From positions 55,633,870-55,697,869 of the forward strand of contig CM049307.1 in NCBI GenBank assembly GCA_026874595.1: a stretch of DNA of 64,000 nt, read 5' to 3'. How positions within the stretch are numbered: position 1 is the stretch's first letter; each line of letters starts with the position of its first letter. Position numbers and translations under genes: made by a program. This DNA is from Sipunculus nudus. Its lineage: Eukaryota > Annelida > Sipuncula > Golfingiida > Sipunculidae. Under the pieces are notes generated by a model. It searched no databases. It had not been told where the DNA came from and was given only the letters and a program-made list of their open reading frames with translations. Positions 12,901-25,670 of this stretch are shown one piece after another.

Positions 12901-15900
12901 CAATATCCATGCAAAGAATCATGGTGATCAATATAATAATTGTTCAGATACTTGAGCTTTTGTATCAAATTTTCCATTATTCTGGGGGGTACTTCGGAGC
13001 CCCATAGCTCAGAGGTTATGGGTAACAGAGACCTAATTTCAAGTTTTTAAGGAGACTTTTCATGGGCCTCTCAGCATGTCAAGAGAGAAGATTCTAGGTC
13101 CAGTTGTTACGATTTGTGCCATGTTAACAGATGACCGCATCTTATGAGGTCTCAAAAATAGAGAAAAAAATTCGTAAAAATTAAAAAAAATACAGGTGGC
13201 GCCACCATACTGCAGAAACTGATGACACATTCCATGATCAATATCCATGCAAAGAATCATGGTGATCACTGCAATAGTTGTTTAGATACTTGAGCTTTTG
13301 TATCAAATTTTCCATTATTCTGGGGGGTACTTCGGAGCCCCATAGCTCAAAGGTTATGGGTAACAGAGACCTAATTTCATGTTTCCAAAGGGACTTTTTA
13401 TGGGCCTCCCTGCATGTCAAGAGAGAAGATTCTAGGTGTAGTCGTTACGATTTGTGCCCTGTTAACAGATGGCCGCATCTTATGAGTTTTCAAAAATAGA
13501 GAAAAATATTGGTAAAAATCGAAAAAATACAGGTGGCGCCACCAGTCTGCAGAAACTGATGAAAAACTCCATGATCAATATCCATGCAAAAAATCATGAT
13601 GATCAATGCATTAGTTGTTCAGATACTTGAGCTTTTGTATCAAATTTTCCATTATTCTGGGGGGTACTTCGGAACCCCATAGCTCGAAGAATATAGGTCA
13701 CAGTGACCTAATTTTAGGTTTACAAGGAGAATTTCCATAGACCTCCCAGGATGTCAAGTAAGAAGATTCCAGTTCTAGCGGTTACGATTTGTGCCCTGTT
13801 GACAGACAGACGCCTGGACGGCCGGACGGACGATGGACAAAAGGTGATCCCTATAGCTCAGATGACTTACAGTCAGCTGAGCTAAAAAACGTGCCATTGC
13901 CAAAGTTGGACAAAATTTAAGGTATTGATTTTTTATTTATGCTAATAACTTGAAAAATTTGCAAAATTCAGATCTAATTTTGGGAAAACAATTGAATCTT
14001 GATTAAATAAAGTTATATTCCTGAAAAAAAGTCTGAAGCTTCAGCAATTCTCATGTTAGGTGAGTAAATATATTTCCTGATTTTTTAAATTGCATTATAT
14101 TTGGGCCCATAACTTCAAAATAATACCCAATACTGACCTAATTTTGGTATGTTCATAGAAAATGTATGGAAGAATATGAATACTAAATATGATCAAAAAC
14201 AGATCAGTGGTTTTGATATTAGGCAGCCTTGAAGTGTAACAATGGCTTTTTTTATGGAAAACGGAGGTTTTTCCTTAATATCTCAAAGGAACAAAGTCCT
14301 AATGACCCAATTTTCAGTATGGTAGGAGATTTTTGGGACATCTAATGGTATGCAAAATTTTGGATTCCTAGGTCTAACGGTTTTAAAACGTGCCCTGTTA
14401 ATGTTCGGACAGCCTGACGGATGGACGACGGACAAAGGACCACGACTATAGCTCAGATGACTTATAGTCAGCTGAGCTAAAAATAATGATCAAATGTTTG
14501 CATAAGATCGTCATTCTTTTCATGACATCAATTTTTTGTTAAGTTTATAAATTTTATACACTTGCAATATAACATCGGTATCTGAATATTTTAGCTGATT
14601 AACAACTCTAAATTACATCAACATTTATCCCTAATTTGGTCAGATAACAACACATTATGCATATATACATGTGTTTATTTTTTATCACAAATATATCTTG
14701 TTTTGTGAGTAAATATAATTATTTCCTAATTTTTGTGCATTATGTTTGAGCCAATAACTTCAAGAATTTACGCAATATTGACCTTATTTATGGTATGTAC
14801 ATAGGAAATATATGGAGGAATGGTTATATAAAACATGAATAAAATAACACCAGTGGTTTTCAAGGTTGGCAGTTCTGAAGTGTAACAATAGGTTTTTACT
14901 GGAAAAAGAAGGTTTCGCTTGATCTCTCGAAAGAGTGAAATCTCAGTGAACCCTTTTTTGGTTTGGTAGGAGAACTTGGGGATGCCTAATTGTATGTAGA
15001 ATTTTGGATTCATAGGTCCATAGTCTTATAGTCAGCTGAATTAAAACACAAGAAATTTCTTTTGTTTTGGACTGAACTCCATTAAGTTCCATGTACAAAA
15101 TATTGATTCCCTTTTTAATAAATGGCTGGGTAAAATATAAGAACCATTAAATTCATTGATCATCGCATGACAGACTTAACTTTTTAAACCCAGAAGAGTG
15201 ATAATATAGTCAAGCTGTTTCCTTGGTAACAGATTAAATATAAAGAAAGGGTGGTTCTGATAGAGGCTATGCTTGCATAAAATCTGACACCAGTCATCCC
15301 CCTATAATCAAAAAATTTTATTTCACTCCCAGACATTTCTTTGAAGAAAAAAACAGAACCATAATAAAATTGTTTTGTTATGATGCTCTTCAACCTGTTT
15401 AGCAAAGAAAGTTTGTCATTATCATCTTGCCCCCCAACTATATAAATTTTTATAGAAAAATTTACTATAAAAGGTAAAAAAAATCACCCTCCCCCACTGA
15501 TTTCTTGAAAAGTGCCTTAAAACCCAAGCTTTTTCAGCCTAACAACATGAGGCATGAGCTGATAGATGCTGCACAGGAACCCAGCATTTAAATTCCTCAA
15601 TGAACATGCTGAGATTTGTATTTCATCCAGTTAATTCCAATGAACCTGACACATACTTCTCTTTATGGTAACAACTGCATAAAACAGAAAAAAGAGAGTT
15701 CACTTAAGAAAATTTCAGGGGTTAATGCATATATGGGTATTTCTACAAAAAATGTTGCATTTCATGTCCCGAAACTATATTTGTTACTGAGAAATTAGCA
15801 AATGCTAAAAATGACATGAATAACCATTCAGATTGTTGCTAAAGATATAACCATTATTATGAGATAAAAATAATTTAAATCGGGGCAGAAATACATACAG

Positions 15901-18900
15901 AAAAAAAGCTGCAAATGTTACAATACCCTTAAATTTCGGTTGTCCCTTTCTCTCGGATTTTAAATTCAAAACAGCGTTTTTCTGTAACCACTGTTCCATT
16001 TATACAGATTTTGTTTTCCACATTGTCACAGCGGTGACAGTTTATTAAGATGATATTTTTGCTTGATTTTTCCTGACTGTTTTGTTTTTAATACAAAAAT
16101 TTGGATATAAAAAGTATATCACCCAAAATATACTCGGCACCGTTACCTGACCTTTTGACCTTGCAGCGCTAAACAGAAAGCACTTTGCTGATGCAGGGAG
16201 AAGCGTTTATTAGAGTTCAGGAAATTTTGTACACATAATCCACAATTACATAAAGTAACTGTCATATCAGTGTTCTCTGTTAATCATTAAATGGTAAAAA
16301 AAATCACTGTATGTTTATTTGGACTCGACACCGTTACCCCTGCGAAAAATTAACCGTCACATATAACACTTCAAAAATGGCTTCCTCTTGTTGTTCATGT
16401 AGTCATTACTCGTGCCGCCCTCTTAGGGACGATATGGAAGTAATTTTTGTCCTGCATTTGACGTATAGAAGAAAAAAACTCAGCACCGTTACCACTCGAA
16501 ACCGTTACCTGCATGAAAAATAACGGTGCCGAGAGCAAGGTAACAGTGTCGAGAACTTGGTATTAAATCCAAATTATTGAAATAGAATTTGAAACATATT
16601 TTGGGCTAAATATTTTTAACATTTGCGTTTCTTCTATTCAAACAGGCATTTGCTTGTTTTAATACATAATACTGGTATTCAAGTAGTCACTACAGTTATT
16701 TTTACTTCAGAAGCTCGACTCCGTTACCTATGCTCAACACCATTATCTATGCTCAACACCATTACCTAGAGGATTTAAAACCATGTTTAAATTTTATTTT
16801 CTGTGCATTCAAAAAAATTAACAATGGATTTCGACTCAAATTCTGAAGGTAGATGTACCAAAGTACTTTGTCCGGTAAATCCCTGCAAATGCACCCCTCT
16901 GGAAGCAAAAATAGGAATAGAGACAATTTTTGTTTTCAAAAGTTAATTAAAAAGAAGAAAACATGTTCTTTTTTACACACTTTTTTTTGTAAAATTCATA
17001 ACTGAATTTTATGTTTTGATTTTATCAAAGGCTATTAATTTTAATTTTATCAAAAATCACAAAAAATCTAGTCAAAACAATTTCTGAATTGTGCAAGTGA
17101 GATTTTACTGCGTGTCACAGTGTCGAGAAAAAGGTTCATATTTTCCCCTTACCTGGACTATTTATAAAAAAAGGACACTGAAAAGTGCACTACTTGCATT
17201 ATTTTACAATTCTAACGATATTTTTCTACAAATTAAGTTTTGTTATATCAAAATCATGATTAAAAAAAAATCACCAAGAAAACCCTTGAAATGCGACGTT
17301 TTCTGTAGAAATACCCATATTGTAAGTTTTGTATGTATATGTCACAAACAAGATATATCTAGTACATCTGTAAATTTTATATGGATGGATGGATGGACGG
17401 ACAGATGGATGAAAACTTTAAGGAGACTTCCTTAAGACTGTTGAACTTTAGTTAAAATATTGCATACAGTAAAACTGCCAATTGGACTTTGAATATTAAA
17501 TTAGTCACATTTTTGAGGTGGTCACCTAAGCGAGGTCTGATATAAAGAACAATGAAGAACTGGGACCCTGAAAAAGTGGTTCTTATTTTGAGGAGGTCGC
17601 TAAACCGAGATGGTCATCAGGCAAGGTTTTACTGTATATATTGGAACATCATGCATACTTCATAGCTGAGCCACACAATAACACTTCCACTTGACTGATA
17701 GAAATAACGAAAGCAGGGGAACCAGTGTTGGGCATGACTGATGTGGGCTTCCATGGGCTGATGTAAAACAGACAACATTGCCAAACAGGTATTGAATACA
17801 GCTGTGTAACATATTAATAAATTATCGTGGCCATTAATCTTTGTGTCATCTCTGTTTTGACATGCATTTTTCTCTGATCTGATGACACCAGCGGGCATTA
17901 GGTGATTTAACACAGCTTTTACACTAGGTGCAGTCATTATGTTCCCCTATATCTATGCACCTGACATATTTTTCACACTTACATGAATTCTCATTCTTCT
18001 GTTGTTCAACAGGTCTTGAGCATATTATATAACTGGATGAATTAAGATATGCAAATATTTTTAGGAATTAATACAATTCTTGTTTCTCTGGGAAAACACA
18101 CTCAATCCCTGAACCGAAAATCACAATAAACACCTGACCAATATTACATATTATTAACCCAGTATTCAAGGCTCTTGCTTCAAGAATACACTCTTAACAC
18201 AGCGCTTTACCCATGGGCCAACTACCTATATATATCGTAAACGCTGTTTGTTATGACCTTGTATTCTGAATCTCTACACCAAAGGGGAGCACTGTATTTT
18301 GATCCATTGTCAGATGAGACCCTGTGCTGAAGACACCATGGTTTACCAGCCAAGCGAGGAATACACAGAGCCAATGTTGTTCATTTCGTTTTGGGTGACA
18401 GCTCATAGCTCCGGCGACCGTTTGAACAGACCACAGGCTTAGAGAGAATTGCCCCGCACGTGGTTTCTGGGCAGAGCCTGATGCCTGTCGAGTGTTTGTT
18501 ACACTTGCATTTGGTTGGCTGCTCGTCCCATCATAAGTTTTTTCAGCAGACAGACCCATGTGCACCACCTGGTGTTTAAGTGCATCATAAACGGTCAAAG
18601 CAGGCAGCACAAAAATTGGTAGCTTCTTTAAAAGCACAAGATTTCCACTGACTTGGGAGCGTACTTCATGAAGTAGAAGAATCATTCAGTCTCTTGTAAA
18701 CTATTTAAATCATTTATATATCTGTTAAACCTAATAAAATTTGTCTGTGAATTTTATATTAAACATGCCTTGAACAACAGAAGAAACCTTTCATTAAGAC
18801 TTGAAGACAGGTGAAATAATTTGTGAAACATACCAGGTGTTGATTATCTTGCACTTAAGAAGGTGTACAGTCTGTGAGAAAAGAAAAGTTTAGGGTGGCC

Positions 18901-21900
18901 TATGAATGTGTGGTCTATATTACACAAACAGAAAGCAGCAGGCACAATTTGAAACCAAGTGGGAGGCATTTCATGCCAAGCCCAGCTACTGTCTTAATTA
19001 AAAAACAAAGGTAACATGTGAGTGGAAATACATGCTGTTAACAGTTGTACTGCAAATCAGTATACTATAATACTTGTACAGTGGTAGGACTGCTCTTGTC
19101 AGAATAATTCTACCTGACTCTAATATAAAGACTTGATAACTTCCTTGTACACCTCCTCATTTATACCTACTCATTGAGACATGTTTACCTGAGGTTATTT
19201 AGTTATTAAGTTGGCCTGTAAACAATTTAGTGTGCTTAGCAGTCCACTTTTGCACAACAAGACATCAATTTACATTATCTGCTTATTATATGAAGGGTGG
19301 AGCTAAATTCATTTTGTGATTTTGTGAAATACAAACAGATCATACCATAAATAACATCATAATCTAATTATTTCATGTTTATTTTTTGTTATTTGAAATG
19401 CCAAAAGACAAAAAGACACAAGTGTTTGGGTCTAGGTCAAGTGTAAATAAAGGACCTTTTGAATGCCTTGAGATCCAAAGTAACACATCTGACACCCCAT
19501 TTTTGCCTTACTCTGCACCTAGACGAAAAGCAGTTAATATCTTTTTAACAAGGTCAACTCTCATGAAAGCAGTTAAGCTTACAAAATTTAAGGACATTTA
19601 AAAGATTTTAAGGCATTTTCCAGAATGAAATAATTATCATGATAATGTGAAAATTTAAGGCAAAACTGACAATTAATTGCTGATGTCAAGTCCACTTAAA
19701 CAACTGTGACAAAAGAGCAAAGAATGTTACACTAAATCAACAATAATTAGCTTTAAAACAAAGTTTGCTGGTCATTTTTTGAATACAGGTATACCTGATT
19801 CAAAATTTGGAAGAATGATCAAACTTGAGTTGGTAGATCCTGTAAAAACATACGCCTAAACATTTTTGGCTCATTGAAATTGACCTTATTTGTATGTTCA
19901 ACTCTGGTCTAGCCAGTTTCCAGGATGGTTTTAATATATTCCAGCTCTCATGCTCAAAACCCTGTTTTTGCCTGACTTTACAGGTATTCCCAGGAAATTT
20001 AGGATGCATACAAACCCTGTTTTACAATCATTTACACAGTAAATGAAAATTGTTTCAATATTTTAGGATTTTGAGTCATCTGTTTTGAAATAGTTTCCTA
20101 TGTGAAAAGGTATCCACATTGTCAGGTAATAAATATCACAAAAAACTGCAGCAAAAGGGAACAATATTCTACATACTTAAGCCTTTCTTTAATAAGGGCT
20201 ACAAAATAATTTGTACTCAATAGAAGCTGGAGGAAGCAATCTCGGTTTGCACCTAAAGGCATGGCTGTAACATTACTTGAAAAAAGTGAATGTCTGAGGT
20301 GTGTGATCAGACATAGGGTCAAGTGTGCCACATACAATATTTAATCTTCCACATGACTTCTGTCAGACATGGGATATATGACATTCTCTCCAATTGTTGC
20401 TGCAATAATGGATGCAATACATTGATCTGTTATGGCGCCTCATTTGTGCCCCCTACATAGTACAATTTGTCACCTGTATCCATTATCCATACATGGCATT
20501 GCAGTGAAATTCCTGCCACCTTTACAATGTTTAGAAAATCAACCTGAACTTGCGTTTCACCCCAGATTTGCATGCATAAAACAGGTACATAAATATATGA
20601 AAACATTTCACATAAGGGAGCCCTCCGCAAATAATTGCCAGCACAAAGATTTACTAAGCCTGTATAAACCCCCCCCCCCCATACTGTTTATTTCTCCAGT
20701 AGTTTGGAAGGTTGACTTCTCAAAGTCCCCACAAGTGCAAAATCATTGATTAAATTCATTCTATTTTCTGCCAGTGTATGCTAGATCTATAGAAAGTGTG
20801 ATTTTAAAAATAAAACTTTGGTCAAAGTAATATTCATAGCTGACAGATTTGTACCTGAGATTTCACCTTGACCTAATTTCCAAGGTCATACACTCCACAG
20901 CCCATTCCCCATTATAACTCTATTTTGTCTTTGTTTGTGTTACTTTTCGAACATGAATGATTTTTCATAACTCTCCTTTGGTCAAAGTAATGGTCACAGC
21001 TGACAGATTTGTACCTTAGATTTCATCTTGACCTAATTTCCAAGGTCATACACTCCATAGACTATTTTGTCTTTGTGTGTGTTACATTTCCAACATGATT
21101 GATTTTACATTACTTACCTTTGGTCAGAGTGATAGTCATAGCTGCCAGGTTTGTACCTGATTTTTATTTTTTACCTTGACCAAATTTTCAAACTACCGGT
21201 ACATAGACTTTTCCCTACATTTGCTCAGGTTGTGGGTAAAGCTACAGTCCCACTGAAGCAGGCAGGACTATGGAAAGGCAAGGATTACCATGGATCACCC
21301 CTGATATGGTCTTGGGTGTTCCGTGGTGATCTGGGGTGTTTTATGGCAGAAATCGCCATTTCACACAGCAGCACTATGGTAGAGCCCCGGCAGCACCAAG
21401 GACCATCCCGGTAGCACCCCGTTTGCACTGCAAATAACCCAGGCACAGCCACGGATAGCCCCTGACCACTACGGCAGCACCCTGGATTACCCCGGACCGC
21501 CCCGGCAGAGCCCCGAATCATCCCAGCAGAGCCCCGAACCGTCCCAGCAACGCCCAGGACTGTCCAAGTATAGCCCCCGACCATCCTGGCAGAGCCCCGG
21601 ATGGAGGCCTGGCTCTTTCGTGTTGTTCCGTCGCCTTGCAGGGGTAGTTCAGGTGGTTTTCAACATCCCAGACCTCCAAGGACTGCCACGGCAGTGTCCT
21701 GGACTTGCACGGACACCCACGGCATAGCCCCGTCAGAGCAACGGATGAGCCCTGGATCACCACGGATTACATTCTGCCCTGGATCACCACGAATCTCCCC
21801 TGCAGATTTTGACATCCAAAAACTGCCTGCTCGCCCTCCCGGACCGTCCCAGACCATTCCGGACCATTCCAGACCATCCCAAACCATCCCAGACCATCCC

Positions 21901-24509
21901 GGCAGCTCTACGGCTTACACCCTGGATCACCTCGGACCTATCCATAGTACTGCCGTAGCTCTGCTGGGTCCTCTTTGGGACTTATACTTAACCTATTTGG
22001 GAGGGAGGATTCCTTTGCAATAGCTTGGCAAATGAAGACATCAATAATTTCAGTCTTGGTCCTACAGATAGCTATTATTCAATTCTATGTGATGACCTGT
22101 TCCAGACACATAGACTGCATCCTCATGACTATTTCTATGTACTTTAAACAAACACTAGTACTAATGAGGGGGCATATTAACTTCACCTTAAGCAAGAGCA
22201 AATTATATTACAAAGATTAGAAAAGAAGATCCATCGTCAGAAGATCATAAAACCACATAAAGTTATAAAAAGATTGTGAAGATGGCCAATATTTCTACAT
22301 AATGGCTGTATAATTATGTATCCATAACTGCATCAATAAACACATGTGGCCCATAACATGGATAATCTGGAATAAACTTACCTGTAATGATCTGGCCTGT
22401 TTCATTAATGATCCTCCAAGCAATGCTGATATCACTGCCAGAAATCAAAGTCACATTCACTGGTATACGCTGTGCGACAGATCCATACTGCAGTCCCGTA
22501 ACTGCTTGAACCCTTGGAGTTCGCTGTACCAGTAATGATACAGTACAATTCTCAACACCTTCTTCGAGAGCTGTAGATAAGTGTACCTCATATACACCAG
22601 GATAACTGTACCTATGGTCAGCCCTGTTTTTTGTAGTTTGAATAATAGCACCATCATTAAAATCCCACGTGTAGGTGGACATTCGCTGGTCAGTCGTTGC
22701 CTGCAGCTCCACAAGCTCCCCAACATTATAAGGTCTGGTTTCAGAAACTCTTAATCTTACAGTTGCTTTTAAAACTCTTCTTAGATACACTTTATCACAA
22801 AGAATTTCCGCATCCATAGGTTCTGAAACATGACGTAAATCTGGGCACACACATCCACTGATGTCCCTGGATCCTGAACTACAGAGGCAGAATTTTGGAG
22901 ATCTATACAAGTAGTACTGATAACCTCGGGCGAAACAGTCTATATTGCAGGTTTGTTCATGTTTTATCGTCTGCAGGGTATCATACATTACTGGAATACT
23001 TTCTCCAGTGTAGTTGTCCATATAGCAGGAAATGAAATCTGGTGGCCCTGAAGTAAGAAAAAAATATACAATTGAAAATACAATTAAATAATCATATATG
23101 TTGAATTTATTTTCCCTACAGAATAAATAAAGGCAACACTGTCACCACAATAAGTGACAGCTTATGTAATTTCACAAAACCTGTGGGGATAAAGTGAATC
23201 TATTCTCTTAAAATTTCTGATTCATTAAAAAACATTCAACCGATTAGCACAACTCTCAGTAAATGCAATTATTTCTCAAATAGTGCATTAAAAGAAGGAA
23301 ATGCAGTTGACACTAAACACTTTTGGCATCTAATAAATGTAGATCTAATATAAAAAATATGTGAAAATTCCAAAGGCAATCAATGCAGCAGCTATTGAGA
23401 AATTGTTATCTTATATTTTAACTCTAACTAGACAAATATTTTTTATCTCAAATTTCACAGATATGTTTTAGCCATTTTTCCATATGCCCAGGCAAAACTG
23501 AGCATTCTGGTAGTTTTGTTTACCTATGGCTCAGCTGACCTTACAAGATTACACACTAAGTTAGTGATCCAGAAGTTGTCATATTACACAGTGACATTAG
23601 AGCAAAATAGAATGTCTGGATAAACAATCAGTGACTACTGGTTATCATTTCATATTAAATTTTATGCTGACCTTCACTCTTTAAAAAAAGAGTTGATCTT
23701 CACTTTTTTATATCACAGTTATAATTAATTTTATTCATGTAATGAATACATGGATTACATGTATTCCTTTTATTTGAAATATTTACAGAACCCCACTTAT
23801 ATCAGTTGTAAATTCTGAATAAGCCATACTGGTAAAATATATGTGTAATTAAAAGAAATAACCTAAACATACAGCACACAAATTAACAGGTGTGCATATA
23901 ATTAGTATCTAATGCATATAATTAATACCTGTAGGTTCTAGACTAACAGGTATAAATTTAATTAACAAAACAATTGTAGGACCTAGACTGACAAGTATAT
24001 ATAAAATTAACATAATACCTGTACAGTCTAGACTGGCAGATACACATAAAATTAACATTATACTTGTAGGATTTAGACTGACAGGTATACATATGATTAA
24101 CAAAACACCTGTAGGATTCAGAGTGACAGCTACAGGTACAATTAACAAAACACCTTGGTAGTGATATAAGATTATTGATCCTACAGGACTGTCCCTGAGC
24201 CATTCCCATAACACAGTTTAACAAGATATAATCAATCTGCGAATGTGAATGGTGAATAGATTATGTACGTGTATGTAGAGTATCATACACCGGATTTTTA
24301 TTGCACTGGGCAACCCTACTGATTTACATATTTATTCTTGACAAAAAAAAAACCAATGTATGCAATAGTGCATGACAAGCTACTTGCTTAATTTCCATGT
24401 GCATTTGATCAAAATTATGAAAATATAACACAACATAATATATCTTGATATATTCATATGATTAGTTAATTATAATTAAATTAAATACTTATGATCATTT
24501 ACAAATATC

Positions 24510-24595
<86 letters not shown>

Positions 24596-25619
24596 TTTAA
24601 TAAAATATTTGAATTAATTGGTATGCTAAGAAATGAAAGAATTTAAGCCAACCATATATATCTCCAAGCTGGTGTGAATTAATAAATAGCCTTCCCTAAA
24701 AAAAAATTCTCCATAACTTACTGCTGCATTAAACTTTCATTTCCCTGGGGGAATCTTGAAACAGCATGGAGTATAAAAATAGTTGCAGTATGAAAGTATG
24801 CATGTATATAATGTTTGGTCACATTTCTCTTGACACAGAGTCTTCCTAATGGATTTTTCAAGCCTGGCACTGAGCCATTCAGCCGGCAAAAAAGCAGAGG
24901 GTATTGATTCTGAGCGGCTCCTTTAAAACCATGTACATAGAAACAGCAGATTTTTTATGGGCAACATGAAGGAGGGCTTTGACTTTGTCAGGTTTCAGCC
25001 ATCGATACCTAAGACACACTGGCAACACTGAGGCACCCAATGAAAGGAGTCTCAAACTATATTTGGGGTCTGTCATTCTGAGCACTTGTGGAACCACTGC
25101 CCTACATTCACACTGACATGTACTGACTTTGAGCTCTCCTTGTTACTATTATCTATGTAAGGTTTATCTCAGCACATGAGTATAATACAAATCAGGGAAG
25201 ATAATTTTAAGAGGCCCACAAGCCCATGGCCTGCTTTTACAGGGGCTCACCAGAAATGTTGGGAGAATCAAGACTTTAGAATGCAGCTCTAGAAATTATA
25301 CACTTTCAGGACTGAATCTTTGGAAATCATAAATACTGTAGGGACTGAAGCTTACATGGATAAAATATGATGTACCGGTACTTAATGATACAATTATAAC
25401 AATAAAGTTATGAGGCACTCCTTATTTTTTATTTAAATTTTATATTCATTTATTATTATTATTTTATTTGTTCAAAATTTATAAATATTATTTATGATTA
25501 ATAACTTAATGTTACATAATATATTTAAGATGATTTGATATCAGTAATACTTAATATCATTGTATAAAATATTGTAATAAACTAAGTGACCTCATTTAAA
25601 TTAAGTGTGAAAGCAATGG

Positions 25620-25670
<51 letters not shown>

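Larger units (their letters stand above)
12531..13884 (+). repeat. Higher-order tandem repeat: ~339-bp units within a ~1045-bp duplication
   Basis: The phrase ATTCTGGGGGGTACTTCGG recurs near 12978, 13317 and 13655, a period of about 339 bp. Each unit adds to the 165-bp unit a block with AATAGAGAAAAA, CAGGTGGCGCCACC (or close variant), CTGCAGAAACTGATGA, ATGCAAAGAATCATGG and TTGAGCTTTTGTATC. The segment ending at 12839 and the one ending at 13884 are near-identical for ~300 bp and end in the same hairpin, giving a larger 1045-bp period. Confidence 0.75.

Noticed and set aside
11998-13499. Short frames on both strands through the 165/339-bp arrays
   Set aside because: Repeated copies of the same non-coding unit produce similar peptides in several frames.
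12809-14479. Calling the hairpin-ended repeats definite Helitrons
   Set aside because: The hairpin fits but I see no CTRR end and no TC start, so only a possible relation is stated.
21601-22023. 140-codon plus-strand frame, with others at 21285-21887 on the minus strand
   Set aside because: These run through the GC-rich minisatellite and encode low-complexity repeats on both strands.
23909-24224. Minus-strand frames with 15-residue hydrophobic repeats
   Set aside because: A direct consequence of the 45-bp tandem unit having no stop in that frame; no flanking gene structure.
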